From NCBI GenBank assembly GCA_014904845.1, contig MU119369.1:48452-112451 (forward strand): DNA of 64,000 nucleotides, written 5' to 3'. The notes below the pieces were generated by a model. The model saw only the letters and a list, made by a program, of their open reading frames with translations. It did not search any database and was not told where the DNA came from. The number at the start of each line of letters is the position of its first letter. Position 1 is the first letter of the stretch. The DNA is from Acephala macrosclerotiorum. Lineage: Eukaryota > Ascomycota > Leotiomycetes > Helotiales > Mollisiaceae. Positions 44,702-55,930 of this stretch are shown one piece after another. Position numbers and translations under genes: made by a program.

Positions 44702-45598
44702 TTTGATATCACTGCAGAACTGAGCTTCGAATTGTGATGTTTGGTTTTCGAAAATGCGAGAGAGAGAAGACGCGAAAGAGAGAAACCTCGAAACAGCAAT
44801 GACAAGAGGGAACATGAACTACATAATCTTTTGGATTCCGAGGTTCCTTTCCACTATGGCCCACCATGTGAACTTCAACATGGTTATCTCGGATTCCGGG
44901 GAATCAATCAGTCAGTAACAAGAAACGATAGACAGGAACTAACGGTCGAAGATGTGACGGAATCGCAGTTAATTTGGAGTTGAACATCTAGGATTAACTC
45001 GTTTGTGGTGTAGTGGACATTTTAGTGGGGAGGATCGCTGACCACGAGTGCTGGCATAGGTGGCGATAGAAGAGCCGGACTCGATCGGTAGTTAGCATTT
45101 TTGAGTTCGTTCCGAGGTAAAATGCGCCGCTTGCGTGGAGGCTCTCTCTACATCTTGTGAGGAAATGTTGGAGGTGGGTCTAGTTTCGGAAGCTCGCATA
45201 CGGTCTTGGCTTGACCAATCAAATGTCCCATGCCACTGAGATGTGACGCAGGTAGAAGAATGTAACCCCTATTCAGTGTGGGGTAATTCACGTGATCGGA
45301 TACACTCCATAATCAGCATTGGGGTTGAGAAAATGGGTTGAAGGGCTGTAGTGTAGTGAGATATTTTTATATCCTGTCATCCATGCTGGGCTTTGGCCCC
45401 TTCGGAATGCTCTTGTCTGGTTGGTGAGGGGTAAACGTGACGAGACCTCGCTAGAGATAAGGTTTTAGTACGCGCCGGATGTGTGCGTGCAAATCTTCCT
45501 GTTTTACGTGGCTTCAAATCAGCATTTTTCTTGCCTGAGAACGTTATCTATTGTATTTACCTCTACAAAAGTCCTTTTGTCATCGCAGAAGATTCGCT
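44702..45598. promoter_or_regulatory. Divergent promoter region of ATO-family and HET-domain genes
   Basis: 897 bp separating two divergent starts. TATA-like tatttttatatcc lies near 45361. No other motif called, and no ORF with recognisable content. Confidence 0.4.
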
Positions 45599-47500
45599 AT
45601 GCCTCCAACCCCACCTTCGAGCACATACACCTACAGACCGGTGGACGCTGCGCATCAAGGATTTCGCATCGCTATCTTAGAGCCATCTCCCGATTTCCAA
45701 GCGCCAATACGATGCAGTCTTGTCGAAGTCCTAGTTGCTGCTTATTCCGATTATGAAGCGATTTCATACGTGTGGGGAGATCCAAACAATCAGGCTCAGT
45801 TAGAAGTTGAGGGAGAGACGCTGATGGTCACTGCAAACCTTGTTCTCGCTCTTCGCTACATACGACATGAGAAGAATTCCAGATACGTCTGGGCTGATGC
45901 TATTTGTATTGATCAAAGCAATCTCGAGGAGCGTGGACAGCAGGTCCAGCTGATGAAGGACATCTACACTTTGTGCAGCAGGGATCTTATCTGGCTGGGA
46001 GAATCAGACGAGCAGACCGAGAAGGGAATAGAGACTTTGAAGCAAATGGAAAGGCTTCAAATGCGTCGGAAAGGTGATTCGAACTCTTTCGGCGAGAAGG
46101 TATCTCGCAATGTTATTGGAGATGAGGAGCAAGAGTCTGTATACAGCATTCTCAGGACACCAAAGATCTGGGAGCGTGTTTGGGTGATGCAAGAGGTTTC
46201 TTGCTGCCCCGATGCAGCGATTCTCATTGGACATTATTCAATGCCCTGGAGCGTGCTGAGCAGCATTCTTGACCATTCGGGTATCCCGGATCGCTTTCAT
46301 GGACCTATCGGTCATGGCAGCCTTGACAACTGGTTATGGACAATGTTCGCAGGTGTCCAAGTCATTGAGCACCAAAGAGATAGTGTTAAAGGAGTCCATC
46401 TAATCAACTCAACGCTTGTGGATGTTCTGTCAAGGTTCCGACAGACGTACAGCACGGATCCCAGAGATAAGATTTATGGTCTCCTAGGCCTGGCAATAGA
46501 CAATCATGGAATTGTCCCAGATTACCACAAGCCTGTCAGCGAGGTGTACGCTCACATAGCCTTGCAACAAATCAAAAAAGAACAGAATTTGGATATGATC
46601 ACACAGAGCTTGTGGCCATTGGGTCCTGACGCAGGAGAGAATATTGATGTCCCGTCAAACACGGCGAACCTTCCCTCGTGGTTGCCAAATTTCTCATCGA
46701 CAGCTTCAAAAACGCTTTTGTTTGCTCAGCGAGGAATCTTTGCTGCTGGACCAACTACATTCATTAAACCTGTAGATACGGCCATGTCAGGGAAGTTACG
46801 TGTATACGGAGCCTTCTTGGGGAAGATTAAGACCTTGAAAAAGCCAAACTTCAAAGCTCTAGGGTTAGGAACTATCTTGGGAGGCGTTTCTCCAGCAGTG
46901 GCTCAGTACACCTTACCAGGCCTTATCAATACGTCCTCGACATCGTCCATCGAATACCCGACAGGTGGAGATGCTTTCGAAGCTTACTGGCGAACGCTCA
47001 TGGCAGACTGCGATATGTACCCTGCTCGAAGGCTCTCAAGCGACGATATACAGAAGTATGACGAGATATTCAGACGTTGGCGCCGATCTCTCGCGCTCAA
47101 TGTGGAGTTGCCAAATGTCGTCTACAGTGAGGAAGACCTGGCTGATGAACGACAAAAGGAAGCATACCGTTCTCGCCGTAACTTACAAGGCATCAGAAGT
47201 ATTGGTCAGAAACTCGGACATTGGCGTTTTGCTGAACTAGAAAACGGCCTGTATTCATTGGTACCCTGCGATGGGTGCTCAAGGGCTGCAGGAGGAGCTG
47301 CGGAGGAAGGTGATAGTGTTATTCTCGTTGATGGTGGAAAAGTACCTTTGGCAATTCGAAGGGTGGCAACTTCTAACTCCGAGGAGGATGAAGAAGAGTG
47401 GGAAGTTCTGGGTACCGCATATGTTCATGGATATATGGATGATGGGTGGAAATTGGTTGATGGAGAAATACTTAAATGGGTTCTGATCACACTTGTCTAG
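45599..47500 (+). CDS. HET-domain (heterokaryon incompatibility-type) protein
   Basis: Single-exon ORF of 633 residues from ATG 45599. The HET domain spans ~45-205 with its three blocks: YEAISYVWGDP, YVWADAICIDQSNLEERGQQV.LM.DIY and ERVWVMQEV. The linker region then shows DPRDKIYGLLGLA, a block commonly found after the HET domain in fungal HET proteins. The C-terminal part (~380-633) has LPSWLPNFS and a final GWKLVDGEILKWVLITLV typical of the family end. HET proteins trigger growth arrest or cell death on non-self recognition when paired with a partner locus. Whether this copy does so is unknown; most genomes carry dozens. No NACHT or repeat domain is attached. Confidence 0.93.
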   Translation: MPPTPPSSTYTYRPVDAAHQGFRIAILEPSPDFQAPIRCSLVEVLVAAYSDYEAISYVWGDPNNQAQLEVEGETLMVTANLVLALRYIRHEKNSRYVWADAICIDQSNLEERGQQVQLMKDIYTLCSRDLIWLGESDEQTEKGIETLKQMERLQMRRKGDSNSFGEKVSRNVIGDEEQESVYSILRTPKIWERVWVMQEVSCCPDAAILIGHYSMPWSVLSSILDHSGIPDRFHGPIGHGSLDNWLWTMFAGVQVIEHQRDSVKGVHLINSTLVDVLSRFRQTYSTDPRDKIYGLLGLAIDNHGIVPDYHKPVSEVYAHIALQQIKKEQNLDMITQSLWPLGPDAGENIDVPSNTANLPSWLPNFSSTASKTLLFAQRGIFAAGPTTFIKPVDTAMSGKLRVYGAFLGKIKTLKKPNFKALGLGTILGGVSPAVAQYTLPGLINTSSTSSIEYPTGGDAFEAYWRTLMADCDMYPARRLSSDDIQKYDEIFRRWRRSLALNVELPNVVYSEEDLADERQKEAYRSRRNLQGIRSIGQKLGHWRFAELENGLYSLVPCDGCSRAAGGAAEEGDSVILVDGGKVPLAIRRVATSNSEEDEEEWEVLGTAYVHGYMDDGWKLVDGEILKWVLITLV

Positions 47501-50060
47501 GACGCCCCTTTGGTCTCCACCCTGCGCGAATGCTCACTCAGAATGAAAAATCGCCGTGTAAATTGTAAGGCTGTCTAGAATTTGAACATGCCTGAGGACG
47601 AAGCGTTCTACCAGCTTATGGGCTCCACTCAGAGAGACACAACACGCCACAAACCATTCGCGAGATAGGGACTGTATCTAGTTGCATCGTGTATTCAATC
47701 CCCCAGCCTTGACAGAACAATAGAGGAAGTTTGGCTAGGCTGAGATATTATAAGCAGTAAAGCATCATAACCTTGACCGATCGTTGGCCATATTCACAAA
47801 AAGTGGACTGAGAGGCCGGGAGATTGAGAATGCTGGATTTGATGATTGGCAGCATCATACTCGATCAACGTTAGCTAGGCTTGTCTGTTTTTCGTGCTAC
47901 CATTTAGACGGGGAATTTTGGCGGAATGCAGAGACTGGGACGGGATCATACTGAAGTATTGCCCTTGTCGGAAATAAATGTTTCCCTTCCCTAGTTGGAC
48001 CATTTGGTCGTCCTCTTCCCCTAAGACTACGGCGTGGCAAGTCCGTGAGTAACGTTTGTTGAAGCTGAGAGATCTGTCTTTGGCGGTGGTAGGCTTGGTG
48101 GAAAGCCAATCGTCGAGAAATGCGAGGCGCACTGAACCATCGAAGATCGCCTGATCTTCGGAGTTCCCGGACGTCTGTGTCGAGCACTGTAAGAGTGGAT
48201 CTGTCGGTTGCTTGGTAAAGACTGCATTGATGGTGAAAAGGCCTACAGAAGGCCTTTATATACACAGAGAGGGGTGGGGCCACCCACCCCTTTAATGAGG
48301 CCGGTGGCACCGCTATGTGGTCCCATGCCTCAACTGACAGGATCATTGTAAAACCGACTCTCGAGGTACCAATCTTTCTTAGATTCAGCACACCAACTCA
48401 CTCGAAAGTTGTCCATCCGCCTATTGAATGCCAGCCTACAGTCTCAATCCTTCGTAGTCACTGTCATGTGTGTCGTACAACACGAACTCGAGCTAGGCCT
48501 AAACTGCTTGGTGTTGAAACTATGAGGTGTGGACAGCCTGGTGTGGATACGCCCTTCCTTTTTTCTTCGTCTTCTATGTTCGTCACACTCGCATCTTTCA
48601 TTTGGGAAACTCCTGGCACGTCCAAGCGTGTGCGAATCCGCAGCAGTGTGGCCTGCCCCGTTTTCATCACCGACAGTGAGAGTCACGAGCTGTTTTGAAC
48701 GAGGACTTGAACATTGGATCCGTTGTTCGGGCTGCATGCAAGCTGCTCTGGAGGTGGGGGAGCTGTCTTCTTCATGTTGTGGGGAGTTCAACGCCTCGAC
48801 TGGGAGAAGCATCTGCCCTGGGCCTCTAGATAGTCCATCTGATATCAGTTCTCGATATATCAGATGGACCTGCATCGTGCCTTGATCTCAAAACCTCAAT
48901 TCATTTGATCAAGGAACGAGCATTGACCTCCGAATGCAACATTGTGGCGTCCTGGGATTAGAGCCCGACCCGTCGTCATTCAAGGACCAGATCTCCCAAA
49001 AACCCCCTTCCGCTGCTCCCCACGAAAGCTTCATCTAGACGCCGGAGGGATGGCAGCCTTGATTACATCATTATTTTCAAAGCAGATTAATGCCTTGCCG
49101 CCTGCAATCTCGCACTGCATGCTATATATACTGGCCTATCACATCGCCTTACCAAAGGATCACTAACCGTGCTTGTTCGGCCCATGCCAGTGCCGACACA
49201 TCCCGAGATGACCACTCGCGAAACAACAATCAGTCAGGCCCAGCTGTCTGCTGTCGTTCAAGAACCTTGCGTCAATCGAAGCTTTGGTTAAGCTTTGGTC
49301 CCTTTCCCCGAGCATGAACTTCGCGGCTAAAGTCTAGCTGCGCATCATGGCACGGGATAGCTTTACCCCGACCAGTCATCTTTCTGCTGTCATCCTGAAT
49401 AGTTTCTTTCATTACTATAGAGCAGAACCTTAACGACAACCTACAAAATTGAATGATTCCGATCTGTCCGATACGCCTTTTCAAAGTGATCCTGCAAGGC
49501 TCAGGGAGACATGCCACCACCAGCCGTAGGCATCATCTGAACTTTCGTTTACCGGACTTTGAATTTTAAGGATCGAGTTCTCGAGTGAGATCGCATTGGT
49601 GTCCGGCTGTATCTGACATGTGCCGTAAGCAAGCAGAGCTACATGGAAATTGATTAGGATTGCGAATGATACTCGTGGAAATAGAGGCAGTTTGAGGATC
49701 TTTGATCTAATTAATCTGAAGATGAAGTTCCAACGTCTGGCTATTTGGACTGTTGTTTCCAGCGCCAGCGTGTCGGTTTCGAGCTCAAAGTATATAGCTA
49801 TCTGTGGTCCACGTCCATCAGTAGATGTGTTGTCAACTTCCGGGGAATTTCTCATCGCCCAGTGGCGCATAGTCAGACTGTTATGCAGCTGGCACAGACC
49901 GTACCCAGTCACGACTGCCTTAGTCCTTTCATCTCGCATTCAGACGAACCCTCAGCCCAGTACCTTGCCCGTAACCAGTTTATTTTTGGGTGACCTTCTT
50001 GTTCTGGCTCTTTGAACAAATGCCTCCCTCTCGTCGGAGAAGCAGTGCTACAGGCTTCGC
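47501..50060. other. Gene-poor stretch, no supported gene
   Basis: 2.56 kb between the HET gene and the miniature element. Overlapping ORFs on both strands (for example 47897-48391 minus, 48444-48875 minus, 49481-49939 minus) have no family motifs and disagree in strand. A perfect 13-bp inverted repeat is listed separately. The stretch may contain heavily eroded mobile DNA. Confidence 0.4.
48833..48869. repeat. Perfect 13-bp inverted repeat with 11-nt loop
   Basis: Arms GTCCATCTGATAT (48833-48845) and ATATCAGATGGAC (48857-48869) are exact reverse complements around cagttctcgat. As RNA it would fold into a stable hairpin; as DNA it could be a cruciform or a dimeric binding site. Nothing adjacent identifies a function. 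Confidence 0.7.
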
Positions 50061-50401
50061 TCGGTACCTAGGCCGCGAGCGGAAAACCTATGGGGGATAA
50101 AACCCCATTCCTCCCCCGCCCCATAGGGTAGTTTTAAGTAGGTTTTTTTTATAAAAGCTTCCCATAAGTGGGGGCTTTTTTATACTTCCACAACGAGGCT
50201 TTATAAGGCCTTATATAAAAATAAATTTTAAACTTTTAAAATTAACCGTATATAACTTTTTTTCAAACAGTCGTATATATATATTTTTTTTAACGTTTTA
50301 ATTTACGAATCGATTTTTTTACTTTTTATAATATAAATAAATTAATACGAAAATTTTAAAACCCCACCCCATGGGGGCCCCGTGCGCAGCCTATCGGTAC
50401 C
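50061..50401. mobile_element. hAT-like miniature inverted-repeat element with 8-bp target duplication
   Basis: The 8-mer TCGGTACC occurs at 50061-50068 and again at 50394-50401. Between them (50069-50393, 325 bp) the ends are inverted repeats: left TAGGCCGCGAGCGG..., right (reverse complement) TAGGCTGCGCACGG..., with further similarity including CC(T/C)ATGGGG about 25 bp in. The interior (50150-50355) is very AT-rich (tttttat, aaattttaaa). An 8-bp duplication plus short TIRs beginning TAGG fits a non-autonomous hAT-superfamily MITE. The AT bias fits repeat-induced point mutation. No transposase ORF is present. Confidence 0.7.
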
Positions 50402-50902
50402 ATTGCAAGAGGACCACATGGTTTGGACAGAACAAGTAACTGTACCTCTTGCAGCGCGTATAGCCTATCGAAAACCGACCTAGACATCTCCGTCATCGAG
50501 GATGTTAGGGCGGTGGTTGCGAGGGAGCCTGTTAGCTCTCTCTCGTGTCTTGATCCTCCACACCTCGTGGTAGAGTTACCTTCGGGCTGTCCCGCCTTTC
50601 AAACATGTTCATGACCTGCAGAGCCTCTGAACTATCGAAACCAAGACTCATCTTACGAGCTTCACTAGGCTGTGGCCGACGCCTCATTAAAATTTGAGGT
50701 TGTAGTACGATCAGACTTCAACGGCGGACGTAATTCCATCAGGGGAAAGGGGAAAGACTTTGGTTAGAAAAGAGGGAGAAGTCATTCTGAAGGATTCAGA
50801 CTCATCTCACAATCAGTACAAAAGGGAGAAGAATCCCCATCAATCTCGGCATCAAGCAGCTTCTTCTTAATATTTTCATTCAGCTACGATTCTTTCTTTA
50901 CA
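50402..50902. promoter_or_regulatory. Upstream region of the laccase gene
   Basis: 501 bp between the miniature element and the laccase ATG. The last 150 bp contains tcagtacaaaagggag and a T/C-rich leader. The element therefore sits ~500 bp upstream of the laccase start and could influence its expression (inference). Confidence 0.4.
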
Positions 50903-52879
50903 ATGGCTTGGACTTCACTTATTCAGTGCGTGGCTTCGGGCTTGCTCTTCGGCAGCCTTGGTTCTACTGCTGCCCTTCCGAGTTGCAACACTCCTTCTAA
51001 TCGTGCCTGTTGGGTTACTGGTTACGACATCAACACCGACTATGAAAAGGAAACTCCAACCACAGGTGTTACCAGAACCGTAAGTCATCATCGGAAATCC
51101 ATGGGACATGTACTAACATAAACAGTATACTTTGACGGTAACCGAGCAGGATAGCTGGGTTGGGGGCGATGGTATGGCCAAGTCCAACGCCATGTTGATC
51201 AACAGTACGCTCTTTTCCAACTCAAACTTGGCCCGAACTGACTTTTTCAAGATCAATTCCCAGGGCCTGTCATCACGGCAGGTAAGCTATCTAGTGTTCT
51301 GATGTCTGGTCGAATGCTCACGCCACCACAGATTGGGGCGACACCATTCAAATCACCGTAGTCAATAAGTTGACTTACAATGGGTGAGTTCTTTCAAGAC
51401 TTCTCCCCAACAGATCACTAATAAGGACAGAACTTCTCTCCATTGGCACGGAATCCGTCAGCTGAACAACAATATCAATGATGGTGTCAATGGTATCACC
51501 GAATGCCCCATCCCTCCACAGTCTTCCAAGGTTTACACCTTTTTGGCTGAGCAGTACGGTACTTCATGGTAGGATCCCCCTGATGCGTTGTATTTCTCAT
51601 TCTGACCGTCAAAAGGTACCATTCCCACACCGGAGTCCAGTATGCAAATGGAGTCACTGGATCCATTGTGATCAATGGTCCGGCATCTTTGCCATACGAC
51701 ATCGATCTCGGCCCATACCCGGTCTCAGATTGGTACTATGGCGCTGCAGACATAATCGCCGAAAAGGTTGCCGCAACCACTGGTGCAGTTCCTCCTCCAA
51801 GTAGCAATGTGTTGTTCAACGGCTCTAACGTTAATGTTGCTGGCACTTCGGGTAACTACAACGTGGTTACCTTGACCCCTGGAAAGCGTCATCGTCTGCG
51901 ATTGATCAACCCTTCAGTCGAGAATTCATTTACGGTCTCCCTTGTGGGCCATAGCATGACAGTCATTGAGACTGATTTTGTTCCGGTCAACGCCTACACT
52001 ACGAGCTCCATCTTCATGGGTATTGGCCAACGATACGATGTCACTATTGATGCCAGCCAGGCGTCAGGCAGCTACTGGTTCAACGTGACATATTCTAGTA
52101 CCGCAGTTTGTGGTAGTTCTAGCAACCCCCACCCAGCTTCCATTTTCAGGTATGCTGGAGCTCCGAACGTTCTTCCCAACAACACTGGCACCGCCCCTCC
52201 AGATTCCCTTTGTGCCGATCCCACTGGCTTCGTTCCTGTTGTCACTCGCACTGCCTCGCTAGCCCAGTCCACACCGATTCCTGACAATCTGAACGTCACA
52301 TGGGATAGAACCCCAAATCCTACGATTTTCTGGAACGTCAATGGAAACCCACTGAAGGTTACTTGGGGTCAACCAACATTGCAATACGTCTTGAATGGCA
52401 GTACCAATTATCCAGTCAGGGAGAACGTTGTCTCAGTAACCAGCGCCAATGTCTGGAGCGTCTGGCTGATCACCAACCTTACTCCGATTCCTCATCCTCT
52501 ACATTTACATGGACATGATTTCTTGATTCTTGGATCATCACCCGCATTGGCATCACCTTTCGCGCCGAATCAGAGACTGTTCGACCCTAGTACGGACACG
52601 GCTTCACTCAATCTCAGCAACCCTCGAAGAAGAGATGTTACCATGCTTGCATCTCAAGGATGGCTAGCTCTGGCTTTCCAGACAGACAATCCAGGAGCAT
52701 GGTTGTTCCACTGCCACGTCGCTTGGCACGTGTCTTCGGGACTCGGCGTTCAGTATCTGGAGAGAGTTCAGGATATCCCTGGAGCCATGAATTTGAATGC
52801 CATCACTCCCAACTGCAACAACTGGAACAACTACTATCCTGCTCATGATCCATTTTCGCAATATGATTCTGGTATCTGA
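50903..52879 (+). CDS. Secreted laccase (multicopper oxidase, ascomycete type)
   Basis: Six exons: 50903-51079, 51126-51204, 51252-51281, 51332-51383, 51431-51568 and 51616-52879; 579 residues. Signal peptide 1-24 (MAWTSLIQCVASGLLFGSLG). It oxidises phenols and other aromatics with reduction of O2 to water using four coppers. All copper ligand segments are present: SLHWHGIRQ (~115), GTSWYHSHTG (~157), HPLHLHGHDF (~451) and LFHCHVAWHVSSGLGVQYLER (~522), the last providing the Cys-His bridge and, ten residues after the Cys, a Leu at the T1 axial position. The N-terminal signature CNTPSNRACW and the C-terminal end DSGI match ascomycete laccases whose C-terminus plugs the trinuclear-site channel. 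Many N-glycosylation sites. Possible roles are lignin-phenol, melanin or phenolic detoxification; no pathway partner is nearby. Confidence 0.96.
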
Positions 52880-53602
52880 GTGGATGTTGATTCAAACTGC
52901 CTGGAATTTTCTTTTGATAAAATTGTACTTTTCTGAAGGAGGATTAAAGTTTACTTTTGCACTACTTTGGTATTTTGTCTGTGATGGAGTTAATATAATG
53001 TCTTTCAAGATTCTGATATCAAATGCGATGTGAATTTTTTAAAAGCGCAAGATTTTGACGTCTTGTGGGTGGGAAAGGAAGCCGAAAGCGACCGGAAGCT
53101 GTGCCTGCTGCGCCTTTCGGTATTCCAGAGTTAGCCTGCTGAGGCCTTAGCCCCCGGATATATCGGCGCTGCCGGATCATCTCACCTCGGGACGGTTGTG
53201 GCTGGGCAAAGCATTTCGTAGGTAAGCTTACGAACAGATGACTATGAGTGGCTTTGATCACGAGCGTGGCTTGACGCTTCCCTGACAGGACATCTCCAGG
53301 TTGTCGTAGGATCTGATATGTTGGATCGATCTGGTTGGGCCATTTCGCGTACAACACTTTGGTAGCAGACCAAGATGTTGAAATCTGTAAGAGAGGTGAT
53401 TTTACGTCCCCAAGGCCGATGCTCCAGGCAAAGTAACAAAGTACAATACTTTCTGGAACGTCCTCTAATCAACTTGGTATCTACTCATTGATTCTTGATT
53501 ACGTCGAAGCGAACTTCGAAGCATTGCAGTCAGATCAGCTACAGCTGCAAGTTGAGTTCGCGTGGACTTTTCTTTTTCATTCTCTCTCGAAGTAGTTGGA
53601 AA
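52880..53602. other. Intergenic downstream of laccase
   Basis: 723 bp without supported coding sequence. The ORF at 53019-53357 minus has no recognisable content. Confidence 0.4.
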
Positions 53603-55039
53603 ATGGAGAAGCTTGACAGATATTCCACGATCGAAGACGAAATTCATGCAGAGGAACAGAAGAACGACGTGCTAGCGAGGACATTAAGTTCGATCTCCAT
53701 TATAGTGAACTTAGCCGAGGTCGAAAAGGGGACCAACCGCTTCAGAGTCCTACCTTGCCACGCCACTTTCTCCGGCCGTCTCGAAACCACTCGTGATCAC
53801 TCTTCTTGCGACCCATCCCCAGCCATTCCTCTCGCTCGCGGATGGAGCATACATCTGTTCATTTAATCGTTTCGCTCTCGAGACTACTGTTAAGTTTAAA
53901 AAATTGTCATCAAATAAGCCAATATTGCCTAAGATTATTGATTCCCTAAATGAGATTTTCAATCATTCAAGTTCGCTTTTTCCAAGGGGGCTTGCCGAGA
54001 CATATACGACAGCTGTGGCACAAAGCGAGAAGCATATGCTCATGGCGCTCGAGGCAGTGCTTGGCCTTATCGAAGATGAAGGTTAGCCGAGTGGAAGCAT
54101 TTGATGAGGAGAATCCATTCCCAAGAAGCCGGATACAAGATCACCCGTGCCTATTGTTGGCAAGAGAATTTATTGAAGCGTTAATTCGACCTTGGAGAAC
54201 TATTGCTTTGAGATAGGCTTTTGAATGGTGTTTTGCAGCCCCTTCAGTAGTGTCTTGGGAGGAGTTGGATGATAAGAGAACTACGCAGTCCCCGTTTCTC
54301 ATAACTTTATCTCAAGGAGATTCCTAGAGATGACCCTGGCACCAATTCGAATGTCCCAAGTCAATAGATGCTCGTGGCATGTCTCCAACTTTGATCGCCG
54401 TGCCTAACCACTGCTACATTCCCCGCACTGGAATCACATCTTTCACCAACACTATCAACGCCTATGAAATCACCCTGGGGTCTAGATACGGTATATTCGT
54501 TTTCTTATCTACTCTTAGCTCGCTCGCTGGGGAGACTTAGTATGTGGTGCATACTTCAATGGAAGGGCTGACCCCTGGTCTTCGACCAAATGCTAAAGGA
54601 AGGGATATGGAAGGATTTTGTGAAGATTATAAATTTCTTTGACGATATGGAATTCAATCAGGACTCACGCAATGAAGGCTTTGCGGATGGCATCTCGATG
54701 TTCTGCATCACAATTTGGTGTGCCTCTAAATGCGTGGGCTTGTTTGGTTTCTGAATAGTTGAGTGGCTTTGACCTAGCAGGCAAATCAACTTTGAATAGA
54801 ACTAATGTTTTAACGTTTTGGAACTCAAAAAAATCACAGAAAGCCATGATGAGGAAGAATGGCGTTCAGAAAGATATCGAATAGTCCACGCGTTGCGAAT
54901 CGCAGAACTAAGCACCATTGACACAGACTCAAGAATCCGAAACATCTCCACAACTCGACGCCGAGAGAGATTGGAACAGCTCCCGGCTCCAAATTCCGTA
55001 GAAAACGATACTATCAATGATGGCCTTAACGTTCGCTGA
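53603..55039 (+). pseudogene. Eroded coding fragments of an unrecognised gene
   Basis: Three plus-strand segments look protein-like but are not in one frame. From ATG 53603: MEKLDRYSTIEDEIHAEEQ, helical. At ~53874-54086: ALETTVKFKKLSSNKPILPKIIDSLNEIF, LAETYTTAVAQSEKH and ALEAVLGLIEDEG. At ~54378-54540: MSPTLIAVPNHCYIPRTGI and TINAYEITLGSRYG. A last helical, charged piece runs 54818-55039 (LKKITESHDEEEWRSERYR). No family recognised. They may be exons of one gene with introns I cannot place or remnants of a broken gene. Confidence 0.3.
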
Positions 55040-55930
55040 GAGTCGCCATAGCTTCGAACTCAATTTCAAAGCATGGAAGCATGGTCTAGTATCTCCAATT
55101 AATACAAACTGTATAAATAATTGATCAAGGAACAAACTCAGAGGCTGACCTGATCTTGAGGCTAAAAGCTATCAAGGGACTCGAGCGTCAGGGCGAACGA
55201 AAGATCCTCATTGGATGTATTGTCATCCCTCAACTGGGGTGTGCCGCCGCAAAAGAGACGAAGAAGAGGCTGGCAATGACCATAAATTTGAATGTGTACA
55301 TCTTGACTAGAAGTGATGAATGTGATGGAGTTCAGATCTTGTATTGAGATGGCTGTAGTAAGTTCGAAGTACTGTCTCTGGAGGGGCATTTCTTATGGGG
55401 TATGAAGAATACTTATAGGGAGATGAGAGATTGGTATGTCAGAAGTGCTGTGGCTATCTTTTCAACCATTGCCGCTCCCCTGATGATATGTGATATCCAA
55501 CACCTGATCGTGTTTTGGACATTGTATTCCCAACATCTTGAGTAGGATCTGAAGGTCCAAATCAGTGAAAAGAAGAGCCTAGAGGCGCCACAACGCTCGT
55601 TTGCTGGACGGCTCTGCTGTCAGATATACAACCGTGGCGGTCCATCTTGTGCTAGTGGGGCCAATGATCAACTTTAACATGGGGGAGCTCTGCGTAGGTC
55701 GCGCACGTCCTTTCAAGTCCTACTAGAAATGTGGAAAACGCCTCCAGGTTCATGCAGGAAAACATGTACAATGGCCGGAAGACACCTGGAAGGTAATTGT
55801 AACTCGCTGCACCGTAATCCTTGACAAGAAAGGACCCTATGATATCTCTTGTGCCGCATGCGCGCGTTTGAGATGTGAAGGAAGCTAATGTCTAGACTGA
55901 CCTCGGGTAGGCGAGTGACGAGAATTCGAC
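55040..55930. other. Intergenic, no gene supported
   Basis: 891 bp with short ORFs on both strands and no recognisable motif. Confidence 0.35.

Noticed and set aside
45000..45065. tRNA-like string (gtggtgtagtgg ...)
   Set aside because: A box-like resemblance only; no B box and no cloverleaf could be drawn. No other tRNA candidates were found.
47897..48875. Overlapping 143- and 164-residue minus ORFs
   Set aside because: Basic, low-information translations with competing ORFs on the other strand and no family resemblance.
50903..52879. Laccase as part of a pigment or secondary-metabolite cluster
   Set aside because: No polyketide synthase, NRPS, transporter or cluster regulator lies within the window; neighbours are a HET gene and eroded DNA.
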